Below, in pieces: positions 1 through 8,028 of a stretch of 48,872 nt of DNA. Each line of letters opens with the position of its first letter. The stretch's first letter is position 1. The notes below the pieces were generated by a model, which did not search any database, was not told the DNA's origin, and worked only from the letters and a program-made list of their open reading frames with translations. The DNA lies in assembly GCA_028284885.1 (NCBI GenBank), contig JANQQW010000377.1, positions 1-48,872 on the forward strand. The letters are read 5' to 3'. Source of the stretch: Planctomycetaceae bacterium (GTDB lineage Bacteria; Planctomycetota; Planctomycetia; Planctomycetales; Planctomycetaceae). The translations under genes and the position numbers were made by a program.

Positions 1-1
1 G

Positions 2-232
2 CAGCTCGCTCCGTTCCGGAGACGGACGGGCGCGACGACGAACGCCGAGTTCCCCGCCGCCGTCGCACGGCTCGGCCGGCTCGTCGTCTCCGACGACACC
101 AACGCCCCCACGGCCGACCAACCGCCTCCGCTCACGTCCCTCGGCATCACGATCGCCCCACAGCACGTTCGCTTGGACTTCTACGCCCCCGTCGAGGACG
201 TGCAGTTCGTCAACCGACAGTCCGGCTGGTGA
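2..232 (+). CDS. C-terminal part of an unknown protein (5' end outside window)
   Basis: The frame is open from the window edge to a TGA at 230-232 and encodes 76 residues ending in QFVNRQSGW. Codon choice is strongly G/C at third positions, like the real genes nearby. I recognise no domain. The fragment has a Pro/Asp-rich stretch (DDTNAPTADQPPP) followed by a short beta-like segment. It converges with the WD40 gene, with only 27 bp between the two stops. The start and function cannot be judged from this fragment. Confidence 0.5.
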   Translation, partial: QLAPFRRRTGATTNAEFPAAVARLGRLVVSDDTNAPTADQPPPLTSLGITIAPQHVRLDFYAPVEDVQFVNRQSGW

Positions 233-259
233 AGTCGAGACGGCATCGACGGCCGGCTT

Positions 260-1306
260 TCAACGTGTGGAGTCCCGCCGGACGTTCCACAACTTGGCCG
301 TCTTGTCCTCGCTCCCGGTCACGAGCGTTCGGCCGTCGGGACTGAACGTCACGCACCAGACGGCGCCGTCGTGGCCTCGCAACGTGTCGAGCTTCCTGCC
401 GGTCCGCACGTCCCACGTCTCCACGACGTTTCCCCGTCCCTCGGAGCCGGCCGACGTTGCGAGCAACTCGCCGTTCGGACTGAACGCGAGCGACCAGACG
501 TCCGTGCGAATTTTCAGCACTGGCTTTCGTGCCTTCACGTCCCAGATCCAGACCGTCCCGTCCGTGCTGGCCGAGGCCAGCGTGCGTCCGTCCGGTGCGA
601 AACGGACCGCCGTACCGAAACAGGCATGCCCCTTGCCGTCGACGTGTGCGTGCCGCAGTTCGTACGACCTCTCGGCCACGAAGTCGTGCAAGTTCACCCC
701 GACCCCACCGTACTGGCCGTTCGTCGCCACCATGTACCTGCCGTCCGGGCTCAACGTCAGGAATCGCCCGTTGCTCGCGGACCGGGCCACGACGTCGGCG
801 GCACTTGCATCCCACTTCCTGCTGCCCCCCGCACGACGCAGCCTCAGCAGGTCGCCGCGCGGCGCGAAGCCGTGCCGATCGACGTCCTGGGACGGGCGTT
901 CGTTCACGATCGTCCGCCCTGTCTTCCGGTCCCACAACAGCAGGCGCACGTCGCCGTCGCCCCAGTCCGGGGGATTGAGGAAGAGCTTCTCGTCCGGAGA
1001 CCGTTGGAGCTCGCGGCTCACAGCAGCGACTTGACTGCCGTCCGGTGTGAAGGCGACGCACTCGACGAGCTTCTCGTGCCCCCTGATCACGCCTTCCGAC
1101 TTGCACGTCTCGACGTTCCACAGCCGCACCGCCCCGTCCGCCCCGGCCGAAGCGAGGCTCTTGCCGTCGGGACTGAACGCGACGTCACAAACGTGGTCAC
1201 CGTGCCCGACGAACGTCGCCCGTGACTGGTCCTCGGCGACCGCGGCCACCGTTGCCAAGACGAGTGCGAGAGTGTGAAACAATGTCAGTGCACGGCTGCG
1301 AGACAC
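260..1306 (-). CDS. Secreted WD40-repeat protein
   Basis: A 348-residue protein with an N-terminal signal peptide (about residues 1-25: SRSR, then a hydrophobic stretch, then VAAVAED) followed by about six WD40 blades. Typical blade signatures are visible: GH-x-HVCDVAFSPDGKSLASAGADGAVRLWN near residues 34-64, then FAPDGRTLASASTDGTVWIWD, FSPNGELLATS and FSPDGRTLVTGSEDKTAKLWN at the C-terminus. The frame stays open far upstream, but I chose the GTG at 1306-1304. It places the signal peptide at the extreme N-terminus and has a GGGGA tract about 7 nt before it. WD40 propellers are interaction scaffolds; the export signal suggests a periplasmic role. The middle blades are degenerate. No partner gene is adjacent. 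Confidence 0.85.
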   Translation of the reverse strand: MSRSRALTLFHTLALVLATVAAVAEDQSRATFVGHGDHVCDVAFSPDGKSLASAGADGAVRLWNVETCKSEGVIRGHEKLVECVAFTPDGSQVAAVSRELQRSPDEKLFLNPPDWGDGDVRLLLWDRKTGRTIVNERPSQDVDRHGFAPRGDLLRLRRAGGSRKWDASAADVVARSASNGRFLTLSPDGRYMVATNGQYGGVGVNLHDFVAERSYELRHAHVDGKGHACFGTAVRFAPDGRTLASASTDGTVWIWDVKARKPVLKIRTDVWSLAFSPNGELLATSAGSEGRGNVVETWDVRTGRKLDTLRGHDGAVWCVTFSPDGRTLVTGSEDKTAKLWNVRRDSTR

Positions 1307-1485
1307 GTTGGAGTTCCCCGGTGAAGACGACGTGCATGCCCGCCATTCCAACGATCCGGAGCTCGGTGCATTAGGGCGAATCCCACCGATTGCCCACCAT
1401 GCCATCGGCCCCTCACCCCAATGGCGGCGGACCTGCATGTCACCTGCCGACATCCCGGAGCGATGACCACTCAGCGGGCGGGAGG

Positions 1486-1803
1486 TCACTGGTTGCCGAT
1501 CCTGCTCCCTTCGCGAACGCGTGTGCGGTGCACGTGTCCGCAACTTCGGCAGTGATAGGTGACCGGTTGGCCGCCGTTGAAGACGGCGCGGCCGCCGCAC
1601 TTGGGGCACTTCGCCGGGATGACGTGCGTGAACGTGAGCCGTGCTGCGACGTACCCGATGACGAGGGCGCCGATCCCGGCAACGGTCCCGTTGATGCCCA
1701 AGGCCTTGATCCACTCGAAGTTGACCGACGCGAGAGCCAAGCCGCCGATCGCGCCCGCCACCTGGGCGAACATCGTGAGGTAGACGTGAAGTCCGGGAGA
1801 CAC
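1486..1803 (-). CDS. Small two-helix membrane protein with C-terminal zinc ribbon
   Basis: A 105-residue protein with two hydrophobic helices (about residues 8-28 and 37-55) followed by a four-cysteine zinc ribbon, CPKCGG...CRSCGHVHRT, at about residues 66-92. A TACAAT box lies on the same strand at 1856-1851, about 50 nt upstream of the ATG. The small size and layout suggest an integral membrane protein exposing a zinc-binding tail to the cytoplasm. I do not recognise a named family, so the function is unknown. It points the same way as the neighbouring small membrane gene at 1899-2231 but is separated from it by about 95 bp. Confidence 0.7.
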   Translation of the reverse strand: MSPGLHVYLTMFAQVAGAIGGLALASVNFEWIKALGINGTVAGIGALVIGYVAARLTFTHVIPAKCPKCGGRAVFNGGQPVTYHCRSCGHVHRTRVREGSRIGNQ

Positions 1804-1850
1804 GACGGGCTTCTTCGAGGTCGGAGGCGAGGATCAGCGCCACGGCCGGG

Positions 1851-1856
1851 ATTGTA
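1851..1856 (-). promoter_or_regulatory. Candidate -10 box (TACAAT) for the zinc-ribbon membrane gene
   Basis: TACAAT reads on the minus strand about 48 nt upstream of the ATG at 1803. No convincing -35 box is visible at 16-18 nt spacing, so this is a weak call. Confidence 0.3.
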
Positions 1857-1898
1857 GCGTACCGTGTCGGGCATCGACTCGTCGCCGTACCGCTCCCC

Positions 1899-2231
1899 CT
1901 ACCCGCCGGGGGGCCCGAGACGGTAGACGAACACCAACAGCAGAATCGTCACGGCGACGCCCACGGCTGCCAGCGTCCCGCCGACGATCTTGTAGACCGC
2001 GGGGAGGTCCTTGCCGTACTTGCCAACCGCCCAGACGACCTTCGGCTCGACCACTCCGCCGATCCCGAGGAAGAAGGCGAGCGGGCCGAGACACAAGATG
2101 AACAGCCCGCCGATCCCCTGAGCCTGCACCGCGAAGTGGTTCACAGCCAACCCCACCGCCGAGGCAACGGCCATCCCCGCAGCCACGAGACGCCCGTGCG
2201 GCGGGAGATCGTCCGACGGATCGCTACTCAT
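1899..2231 (-). CDS. Small hydrophobic membrane protein
   Basis: A 110-residue protein with a short polar N-terminus (SSDPSDDLPPHGR) and three hydrophobic segments: about residues 15-32, 40-60 and a final helix at about 83-104, ending in YRLGPPGG. The ATG at 2231-2229 is favoured over upstream in-frame ATGs because it has a good Shine-Dalgarno (AAGGTGG) 7 nt before it. The longer frame would also run into the palindromic repeat at 2273-2355. No family is recognised. Many planctomycetes carry such small integral membrane proteins of unknown function. Confidence 0.7.
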   Translation of the reverse strand: MSSDPSDDLPPHGRLVAAGMAVASAVGLAVNHFAVQAQGIGGLFILCLGPLAFFLGIGGVVEPKVVWAVGKYGKDLPAVYKIVGGTLAAVGVAVTILLLVFVYRLGPPGG

Positions 2232-2237
2232 TGGAAT

Positions 2238-2244
2238 CCACCTT
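2238..2244 (-). promoter_or_regulatory. Shine-Dalgarno that fixes the start of the 110-residue membrane protein
   Basis: AAGGTGG on the minus strand, 7 nt before the ATG at 2231. It supports this start over the in-frame ATGs further upstream. Confidence 0.6.
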
Positions 2245-2272
2245 GTTGAAACCGGTCCTCGTCTGATCCGCC

Positions 2273-2355
2273 GGGTACCACACCTTGACGCCGAAGGCGG
2301 CCAGGCATGCCGCACTCTCGTGCTTGTCCCGCTACGCGATCAGAGCATGCCACCC
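2273..2355. repeat. Palindromic intergenic element, copy A
   Basis: This fills part of the 339-bp gap 2232-2570. Two 37-nt arms (2273-2309 and 2319-2355) are imperfect inverted repeats around a 9-nt loop; about 22 of 37 positions are complementary, and several mismatches are G-U compatible. It shares the layout and most bases of copy B at 3945-4039, including CACCTTGACGCCGAAGG in the left arm and GCTTGTCCCGCTACGCG in the right. It has no coding capacity. It is best described as a MITE/REP-like non-autonomous palindromic element. The rest of the gap shows nothing I can name. Confidence 0.7.
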
Positions 2356-2570
2356 GTCCGCCGGACCGTCCAGTTCGTCCGATATCTGGCCGGACAGACG
2401 CTGGAGTCCCAGCCGCCGCCCTCTCCCACCAGTGCACATCGCAGCCCCTCCGACCCAGACCGGAATGCTGCAGAATCGCAAGATCCGCTCACCCGCCGTC
2501 CACGTTCGAGACGCCAACGGCCTGTGTCGTACGGCCGAACGTTCGTGAGTCTTCGGCACGGAGAGAACCT

Positions 2571-2975
2571 GTGAAGTCCGTAGGCAGCTTGACACTGTGT
2601 GGCGTGGCGGCGTGCCTGTTCGCCGGCTGCGGCGGTTCCACGGGCGACTCCGCCAAGGAAGTCCACCACCCGAAGCACCCCGACTTGTTCGTCACCATCT
2701 ACGGTGCGGACGGGCATTCCGGTGGAGCCGTCTGGTACGAGCAGGACGACGGCTACGAGACCTACTCGACCGCTCGCGACGACAGTGCGAAGGACGGGAC
2801 GCGAGTCGTGTGCAAGCCGGTCTACGTCGGCAGCACGGACGCCGGTGACACCTACGAGCTCGAGGTCACCGTCGGAGACGCCAAGGGGACCAAGAGCGTC
2901 GTCTACGAGGGAGAGCGGATGGAGCTCGACCTCGCCGACGGAGTGACGTTCGTCCTCGAGCCGGATCCGCTGTGA
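2571..2975 (+). CDS. Small lipoprotein
   Basis: A 134-residue protein with a lipoprotein signal peptide: MKSVGSLTL, a hydrophobic stretch, and the lipobox LFAGC with the acylated Cys at about residue 20, followed by GGSTGDSAKE. The GTG at 2571 is preceded by GGAGAG about 5 nt upstream; the frame is open further upstream but would bury the signal peptide. The mature part is acidic and probably all-beta (WYEQDDGYETYSTARDD, then TYELEVTVGDAKGTKSVVYEGERMEL), and the tail looks like a carboxypeptidase-regulatory-type beta sandwich. It is monocistronic. The function is unknown; it resembles the small exported lipoproteins common in Planctomycetota. Confidence 0.8.
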   Translation: MKSVGSLTLCGVAACLFAGCGGSTGDSAKEVHHPKHPDLFVTIYGADGHSGGAVWYEQDDGYETYSTARDDSAKDGTRVVCKPVYVGSTDAGDTYELEVTVGDAKGTKSVVYEGERMELDLADGVTFVLEPDPL

Positions 2976-3030
2976 TCGGATTCAGCACCGACGACCGCTT
3001 CGCCGTGGTCAGGTTGTCACACCAGTCGAA

Positions 3031-3075
3031 CTCACACTTCGACGTCCCGACAGTCTCCCCCAGGTCGGGACAGAC
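3031..3075. repeat. Direct repeat upstream of pcp (partner at 4055-4099)
   Basis: About 45 nt here and at 4055-4099 align in the same orientation at roughly 70-75% identity. The shared core is CCCGACA-nn-CT-n-CCCCAGGTCGG. The two copies flank pcp and its promoter region. There is no inverted structure beyond a short CCGAC/GTCGG hairpin. Confidence 0.5.
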
Positions 3076-3215
3076 GCCACGTCCGGTGGAACCGGCCCGA
3101 CTAGACTGTGTGCTCTCAACACTAACAGGACGCTTCCCCGCACGGGGTGGTGCACAGCCAACCCTCCTTGACCGTGGTGGTCGAACCGGGATTCGTCGTC
3201 CAAGCTGCCCAGCGG

Positions 3216-3221
3216 TATGAT
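3216..3221 (+). promoter_or_regulatory. Candidate -10 box (TATGAT) for pcp
   Basis: TATGAT is one base from the TATAAT consensus and lies 33 nt before the pcp ATG. No clear -35 box is seen upstream. Confidence 0.3.
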
Positions 3222-3254
3222 CAACGGTCGAGATTCCCCAAGCGGACGACCGTG

Positions 3255-3923
3255 ATGTCGAAGATTCTGCTGACCGGCTTTGGTCCCTACGGTCACACCC
3301 CACACAACCCCGCGGAGTCGGTGGCACGGCTGCTCGACGGACGGCGGATCGGAAATGCGACGGTCCACTCGCGGATCGTGCCCAACGTCTTCTTCGAGTC
3401 CATCGACCGCGTGGCGGCGGCCATCGAGGAAGTCGATCCGGACGTCGTCGTGATGATGGGCGAGTACGGCGGGCGGGCGACGATCACCGTCGAGCGGATC
3501 GCCCAGAACCTGAACGACTCCACGCGGTACGGCCTCGTGGACAACCGCGGGCAGTCCCTGCAGGGGGACCTCACAGCTCCCGACGGACCGGTTGCCTACT
3601 ACGCGACCCTCCCGATCCGGGCGATGGTCAAGGCGATTCGTGAGGCGGGGATTCCGGCCGAGTTGTCGGATGCTCCGGGCACGTTTGGCTGCAACCACCT
3701 GATGTACGGGGTGCTCCACCACGTCCACGCGAACGATCTGCCGATCCGGACCGGGTGGATTCACCTCCCCCACCTTCCGTGCGTGGCCGCGCTGCCGGAG
3801 AACCTCGGTGCTCCGAGCATGTCGGCCGAGACCGCCGCGGCGGGTGTCGAAGTCGCCCTCGCCGCCGCCGTGGAGAACGCCTCGGACATCGACGAACCAA
3901 TCGCGTCCCGGTTTCAGATCTAG
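3255..3923 (+). CDS. pcp: Pyroglutamyl peptidase I (pyrrolidone-carboxylate peptidase)
   Basis: A 222-residue cysteine peptidase of family C15, close to the usual 200-220 length, which removes N-terminal pyroglutamate from peptides in the cytoplasm. The N-terminal MSKILLTGFGPYGHTPHNPAE is the family start. The Glu motif GGRATITVERIAQN places the catalytic Glu at residue 80. APGTFGCNHLMYGVLHH gives the nucleophile Cys146, and GWIHLPHLP gives His170, so the full triad is present. I chose the ATG at 3255 because the family signature begins there; an in-frame upstream start would add 36 unrelated residues. It is a single gene. A TATGAT box at 3216-3221 and a TAGACT box at 3102-3107 are both possible -10 elements. 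A palindromic element starts 21 bp after the stop. Confidence 0.95.
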   Translation: MSKILLTGFGPYGHTPHNPAESVARLLDGRRIGNATVHSRIVPNVFFESIDRVAAAIEEVDPDVVVMMGEYGGRATITVERIAQNLNDSTRYGLVDNRGQSLQGDLTAPDGPVAYYATLPIRAMVKAIREAGIPAELSDAPGTFGCNHLMYGVLHHVHANDLPIRTGWIHLPHLPCVAALPENLGAPSMSAETAAAGVEVALAAAVENASDIDEPIASRFQI

Positions 3924-3944
3924 GAACGCCCTGCTGGCTTCGCC

Positions 3945-4039
3945 GGGTGCCATGCCTTGACGCCGAAGGGGGACAGGCATGCCGACGTCTCTCCCGCAAT
4001 CCCATGCTTGTCCCGCTACGCGGTCAAAGCATGCCACCC
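3945..4039. repeat. Palindromic intergenic element, copy B
   Basis: Two 37-nt arms (3945-3981 and 4003-4039) form an imperfect inverted repeat with 30 of 37 positions complementary around a 21-nt loop. The arms begin and end with GGGTGCCATGCC and GGCATGCCACCC-type sequence, and the inner ends are GGGACAGGCATG and CATGCTTGTCCC. It begins 21 bp after the pcp stop and could also act as a terminator in transcript form. It belongs to the same family as copy A at 2273-2355 and the solo arm at 4190-4214. No gene lies inside. Confidence 0.75.
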
Positions 4040-4054
4040 TGCCGGAAGCGATCG

Positions 4055-4099
4055 CTCACGCTGCCACGCCCCGACAACCTGCCCCCAGGTCGGCATTGG
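4055..4099. repeat. Direct repeat downstream of pcp (partner at 3031-3075)
   Basis: The second copy of the 45-nt direct repeat, with the conserved core CCCGACA...CCCCAGGTCGG. It lies just beyond palindromic element B, in the 390-bp gene-free stretch 3924-4313. The rest of that stretch holds element B, a solo arm at 4190-4214 and nothing else I can support. Confidence 0.5.
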
Positions 4100-4189
4100 C
4101 TCGCGGGGTCACCCACTGGGGCGAGTCGTCGTTGCCCGCCGTTCAAGAAGTCACGTCGAAGTCCGACAACTCGACCCCAGCCACCCGTT

Positions 4190-4214
4190 GCTTCGCAGTC
4201 AAAGCAGGCCACCC
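4190..4214. repeat. Solo right arm of the palindromic element
   Basis: The 25 nt here differ from the right arm of copy B (4015-4039) at only three positions, sharing GTCAAAGCA and GCCACCC. No matching left arm sits at the usual distance, so this looks like a decayed or rearranged copy. Confidence 0.55.
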
Positions 4215-4313
4215 GGATCCATGCCAAGCAGGGCACCCGGCGATCTTCTGGCTCGATCGTAGTGCCTGACACCGTTGGGTCAACGAGAGCTCACGCCCCC
4301 CTGTTGCCACGCC

Positions 4314-5543
4314 CTACCAAGTCGGCAGCCACTCCCACTTCATCGGTGGCACCTTCGCCGTAATGGCAAACCGGAGCAGAACGAGCCACGAACAGGTCCA
4401 CGTGTAGCAGGACAGGGCGAGTGCAACCCAAGAGACACTGTCGAACGTCATCCGCACCGTTTCCGGCTCCCAGCCTTCTCGGAAATCCGTGCCTTCGTCG
4501 AATGGCCCCTTGTCGCCCGTCCGCGGCGGCCACCGGCGATTCACCTTGAATGCGTACCAACTCAGACCCAGGAAGAGAGCGGCATTCAGAACGCGGGCGA
4601 TCTGCCAGCCCTTCAGGTTGATGAACTGAAGGTCACGGGGCAGGTACAGGTCCATCAGGGTTTGAAGGGTCGGGCTGGCGTTGTTTGCAGCCTTGGCAAC
4701 TGACGCGGCCGCGACGTCGAGCGTCATCGTGGCAGCGAATGTCACGATGATCAGCAGGCCCCAGGCTCGCTGAAGCCTTGAGATCGCGTCGAGTCGTAGG
4801 TCATCGACCAGGTCTTCGGTTGGTGTGGTAGATTGCCATCGGCTGATTTGGAACAGCCAGATCAGCGGCACCCAAACGACCGAAGTTGCCTTCAAAGACC
4901 ACCGGTACAAGAGACTTGGAAGGAATCCGAACAGGACAACGAAAGGGGATAGAACTAGCTCGATCCAGTTACCTGAAGCAGCCGTGACGGCATGCACTGA
5001 ACCCCAAAAGGTGAAGCTCTCGTCGGAACGGAGCTCAACGCCTGGAACCAACTCCGGTGGATATGCCGTATCGGTGCACATCGCGTACTGAAACCAGTTG
5101 CCAGGTATTGCGTGAATAGACGTCGACGGCGATCTCACGAATCGCGATATGGTCGCGTAGACGCGGAAGCCTAGGAAGACTGCAGACGGCAGAGAGACAA
5201 GCGAGACGACAGCTGAAGTTGGAATCGCCCAAAGGAGTGAGTATGGACCAAGTTGCCATGCTGAAATAGATGAGAGAACGACCGTGCCGATCACAAGCAG
5301 TGAAATGTTGATCGTGCGATCATTTGTCAGACCGCCTTCCAGTAGGGCGATACCGAGTTTCATCGACTCGGTAGTTCTAAGCAGCAACACTGGAGCGATG
5401 CCAGACGTGACCACTAGCCACGTCAACGAGCCCCACTTCGTCGCCAACCAGATCGCCACTGAGCATGCGGCGACCGTCTCCAGGAGTGCCAGTACGGACG
5501 GATCGCGGTTCTCGGCGGATTGTGGTGTGGAGTACAGACGCAT
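4314..5543 (-). CDS. Multi-pass membrane protein of unknown function, atypically low GC
   Basis: A 409-residue protein if started at the ATG at 5543; the frame is open to 5666, giving up to 450 residues. Several hydrophobic segments are visible, for example SLTWLVVTSGIAPVLLL, INISLLVIGTVVLSSISAW, a stretch around SAVVSLVSLPSAVFLGF, a long pair around LVLSPFVVLFGFLPSLLY, then GLLIIVTFAATMTLDVAAA, and two near the C-terminus. A cytoplasmic or periplasmic loop contains HAIPGNWFQYAMCTD. I do not recognise a family. Base composition is about 48-53% G+C in sampled lines against roughly 68% in neighbours, and codon use is correspondingly looser, suggesting acquisition by transfer. No clear Shine-Dalgarno precedes either start. 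Confidence 0.7.
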   Translation of the reverse strand: MRLYSTPQSAENRDPSVLALLETVAACSVAIWLATKWGSLTWLVVTSGIAPVLLLRTTESMKLGIALLEGGLTNDRTINISLLVIGTVVLSSISAWQLGPYSLLWAIPTSAVVSLVSLPSAVFLGFRVYATISRFVRSPSTSIHAIPGNWFQYAMCTDTAYPPELVPGVELRSDESFTFWGSVHAVTAASGNWIELVLSPFVVLFGFLPSLLYRWSLKATSVVWVPLIWLFQISRWQSTTPTEDLVDDLRLDAISRLQRAWGLLIIVTFAATMTLDVAAASVAKAANNASPTLQTLMDLYLPRDLQFINLKGWQIARVLNAALFLGLSWYAFKVNRRWPPRTGDKGPFDEGTDFREGWEPETVRMTFDSVSWVALALSCYTWTCSWLVLLRFAITAKVPPMKWEWLPTW

Positions 5544-6016
5544 GTGCAGCAGTATCCACGTCGTCGAACGACGCGGCAACTGCCCGGTGCGAATTCCTAC
5601 AAACTGGTTAAAAGTCAGGCGTCGTGTCCTTCGGCACTTCGCGGCGGGGTGGCTGGGGTCCGACATCGGAGGCCCCCAGTGGGTGATCTCTTGGTTCGAC
5701 TCACGCTCCGAAACAGTGACGCAGTGCCGGTTTCACCGGCCGGAACGCTCGACCTCACCGGACACCCCGTGGAGCAACGAAGTCGCACTCCATGAAGGAA
5801 GTGCGTGCGATGCGTCACACGATGTTGGGAGAACGACAAGTCTTCCAGTTGCGTGGGCGAGACCGGGTTTCGTCGTCGTGGTCGTCGTCGCCACTCGCGG
5901 TGAAGTCGTCCTGTGCAACATCTGCATCATCACCATCATGTCGAAAACGCCGTTTGCAAAAGAGTGCCGGGTGCACTGCTCTGGATTCGCCCGCGGCTTG
6001 GCACAACTCCGCCAAC
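5544..6016. other. 473-bp gene-free stretch
   Basis: It lies between the start of the low-GC membrane gene and the end of ilvD. It contains a short GTC/GTG-rich simple repeat around 5870-5895. The only open frame of note (minus strand, 5815-6015) is compositionally odd and has no Shine-Dalgarno. I see no RNA gene, terminator or recognised site. Confidence 0.4.
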
Positions 6017-7693
<1,677 letters not shown>

Positions 7694-8028
7694 GGCTGGA
7701 TTCGTTCAGGAGTCGTGGATCGTGGGCTGGATTCTCTCAGAGGCCGGGCGGAAGTAAACCATCCGGCTGATTCCGTTCGTACGGGCTCGACCAGACGAGT
7801 CGATTCGACCGGTCGGCTCGGCCGGGTTCCCGCTCAAGCGGGTCCGCGGAGGCTCGCGATACGGAGAGACGAGGCGGCCCGTTCGGTTCGCCGGTCGTCC
7901 GACGAATCCGACTGGGCAAGGCGGGCAAGCCCGGTTGGATCTGCCTCTCGGCCGCCGTACCATCGATCGGACGTGCGGCTCTCGAAGTCGAAGCGGCAGT
8001 GCGGACGTTGTCCCGGGAGTGGGTGAAG
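7694..8028. other. 335-bp divergent intergenic region
   Basis: It separates divergent ilvD and the HEAT/receiver gene and must hold both promoters. A TTGGAT/TACCAT pair at 7935-7963 is the best candidate for the rightward one. No leader peptide rich in branched-chain codons or attenuator was recognised before ilvD. Confidence 0.4.
7935..7963 (+). promoter_or_regulatory. Candidate sigma-70-type promoter for the HEAT/receiver protein
   Basis: TTGGAT at 7935-7940 and TACCAT at 7958-7963 are spaced by 17 bp, and the -10 box lies about 65 nt before the ATG at 8029. Both boxes deviate from consensus. Confidence 0.3.

Noticed and set aside
3165..3205. T-loop-like GGTTCGA on the minus strand, suggesting a tRNA
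   Set aside because: The flanking bases do not form a 5-bp T stem, and no acceptor or anticodon arm is present.
4024..4272. Small frames across the palindromic repeats, with similar peptides recurring at 2260-2400 and 3940-4040
   Set aside because: The shared peptides come from the repeat family itself, not from protein conservation.
5868..5898. GTC/GTG-rich run taken for a microsatellite or CRISPR-like array
   Set aside because: It is only about 25 bp with no spacers and is within normal GC-rich simple-sequence variation.
5815..6015. 66-codon minus-strand frame in the gap before ilvD
   Set aside because: It lacks a Shine-Dalgarno and has an Asp/His-rich stretch from a GTC simple repeat. 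It has no recognisable motif.
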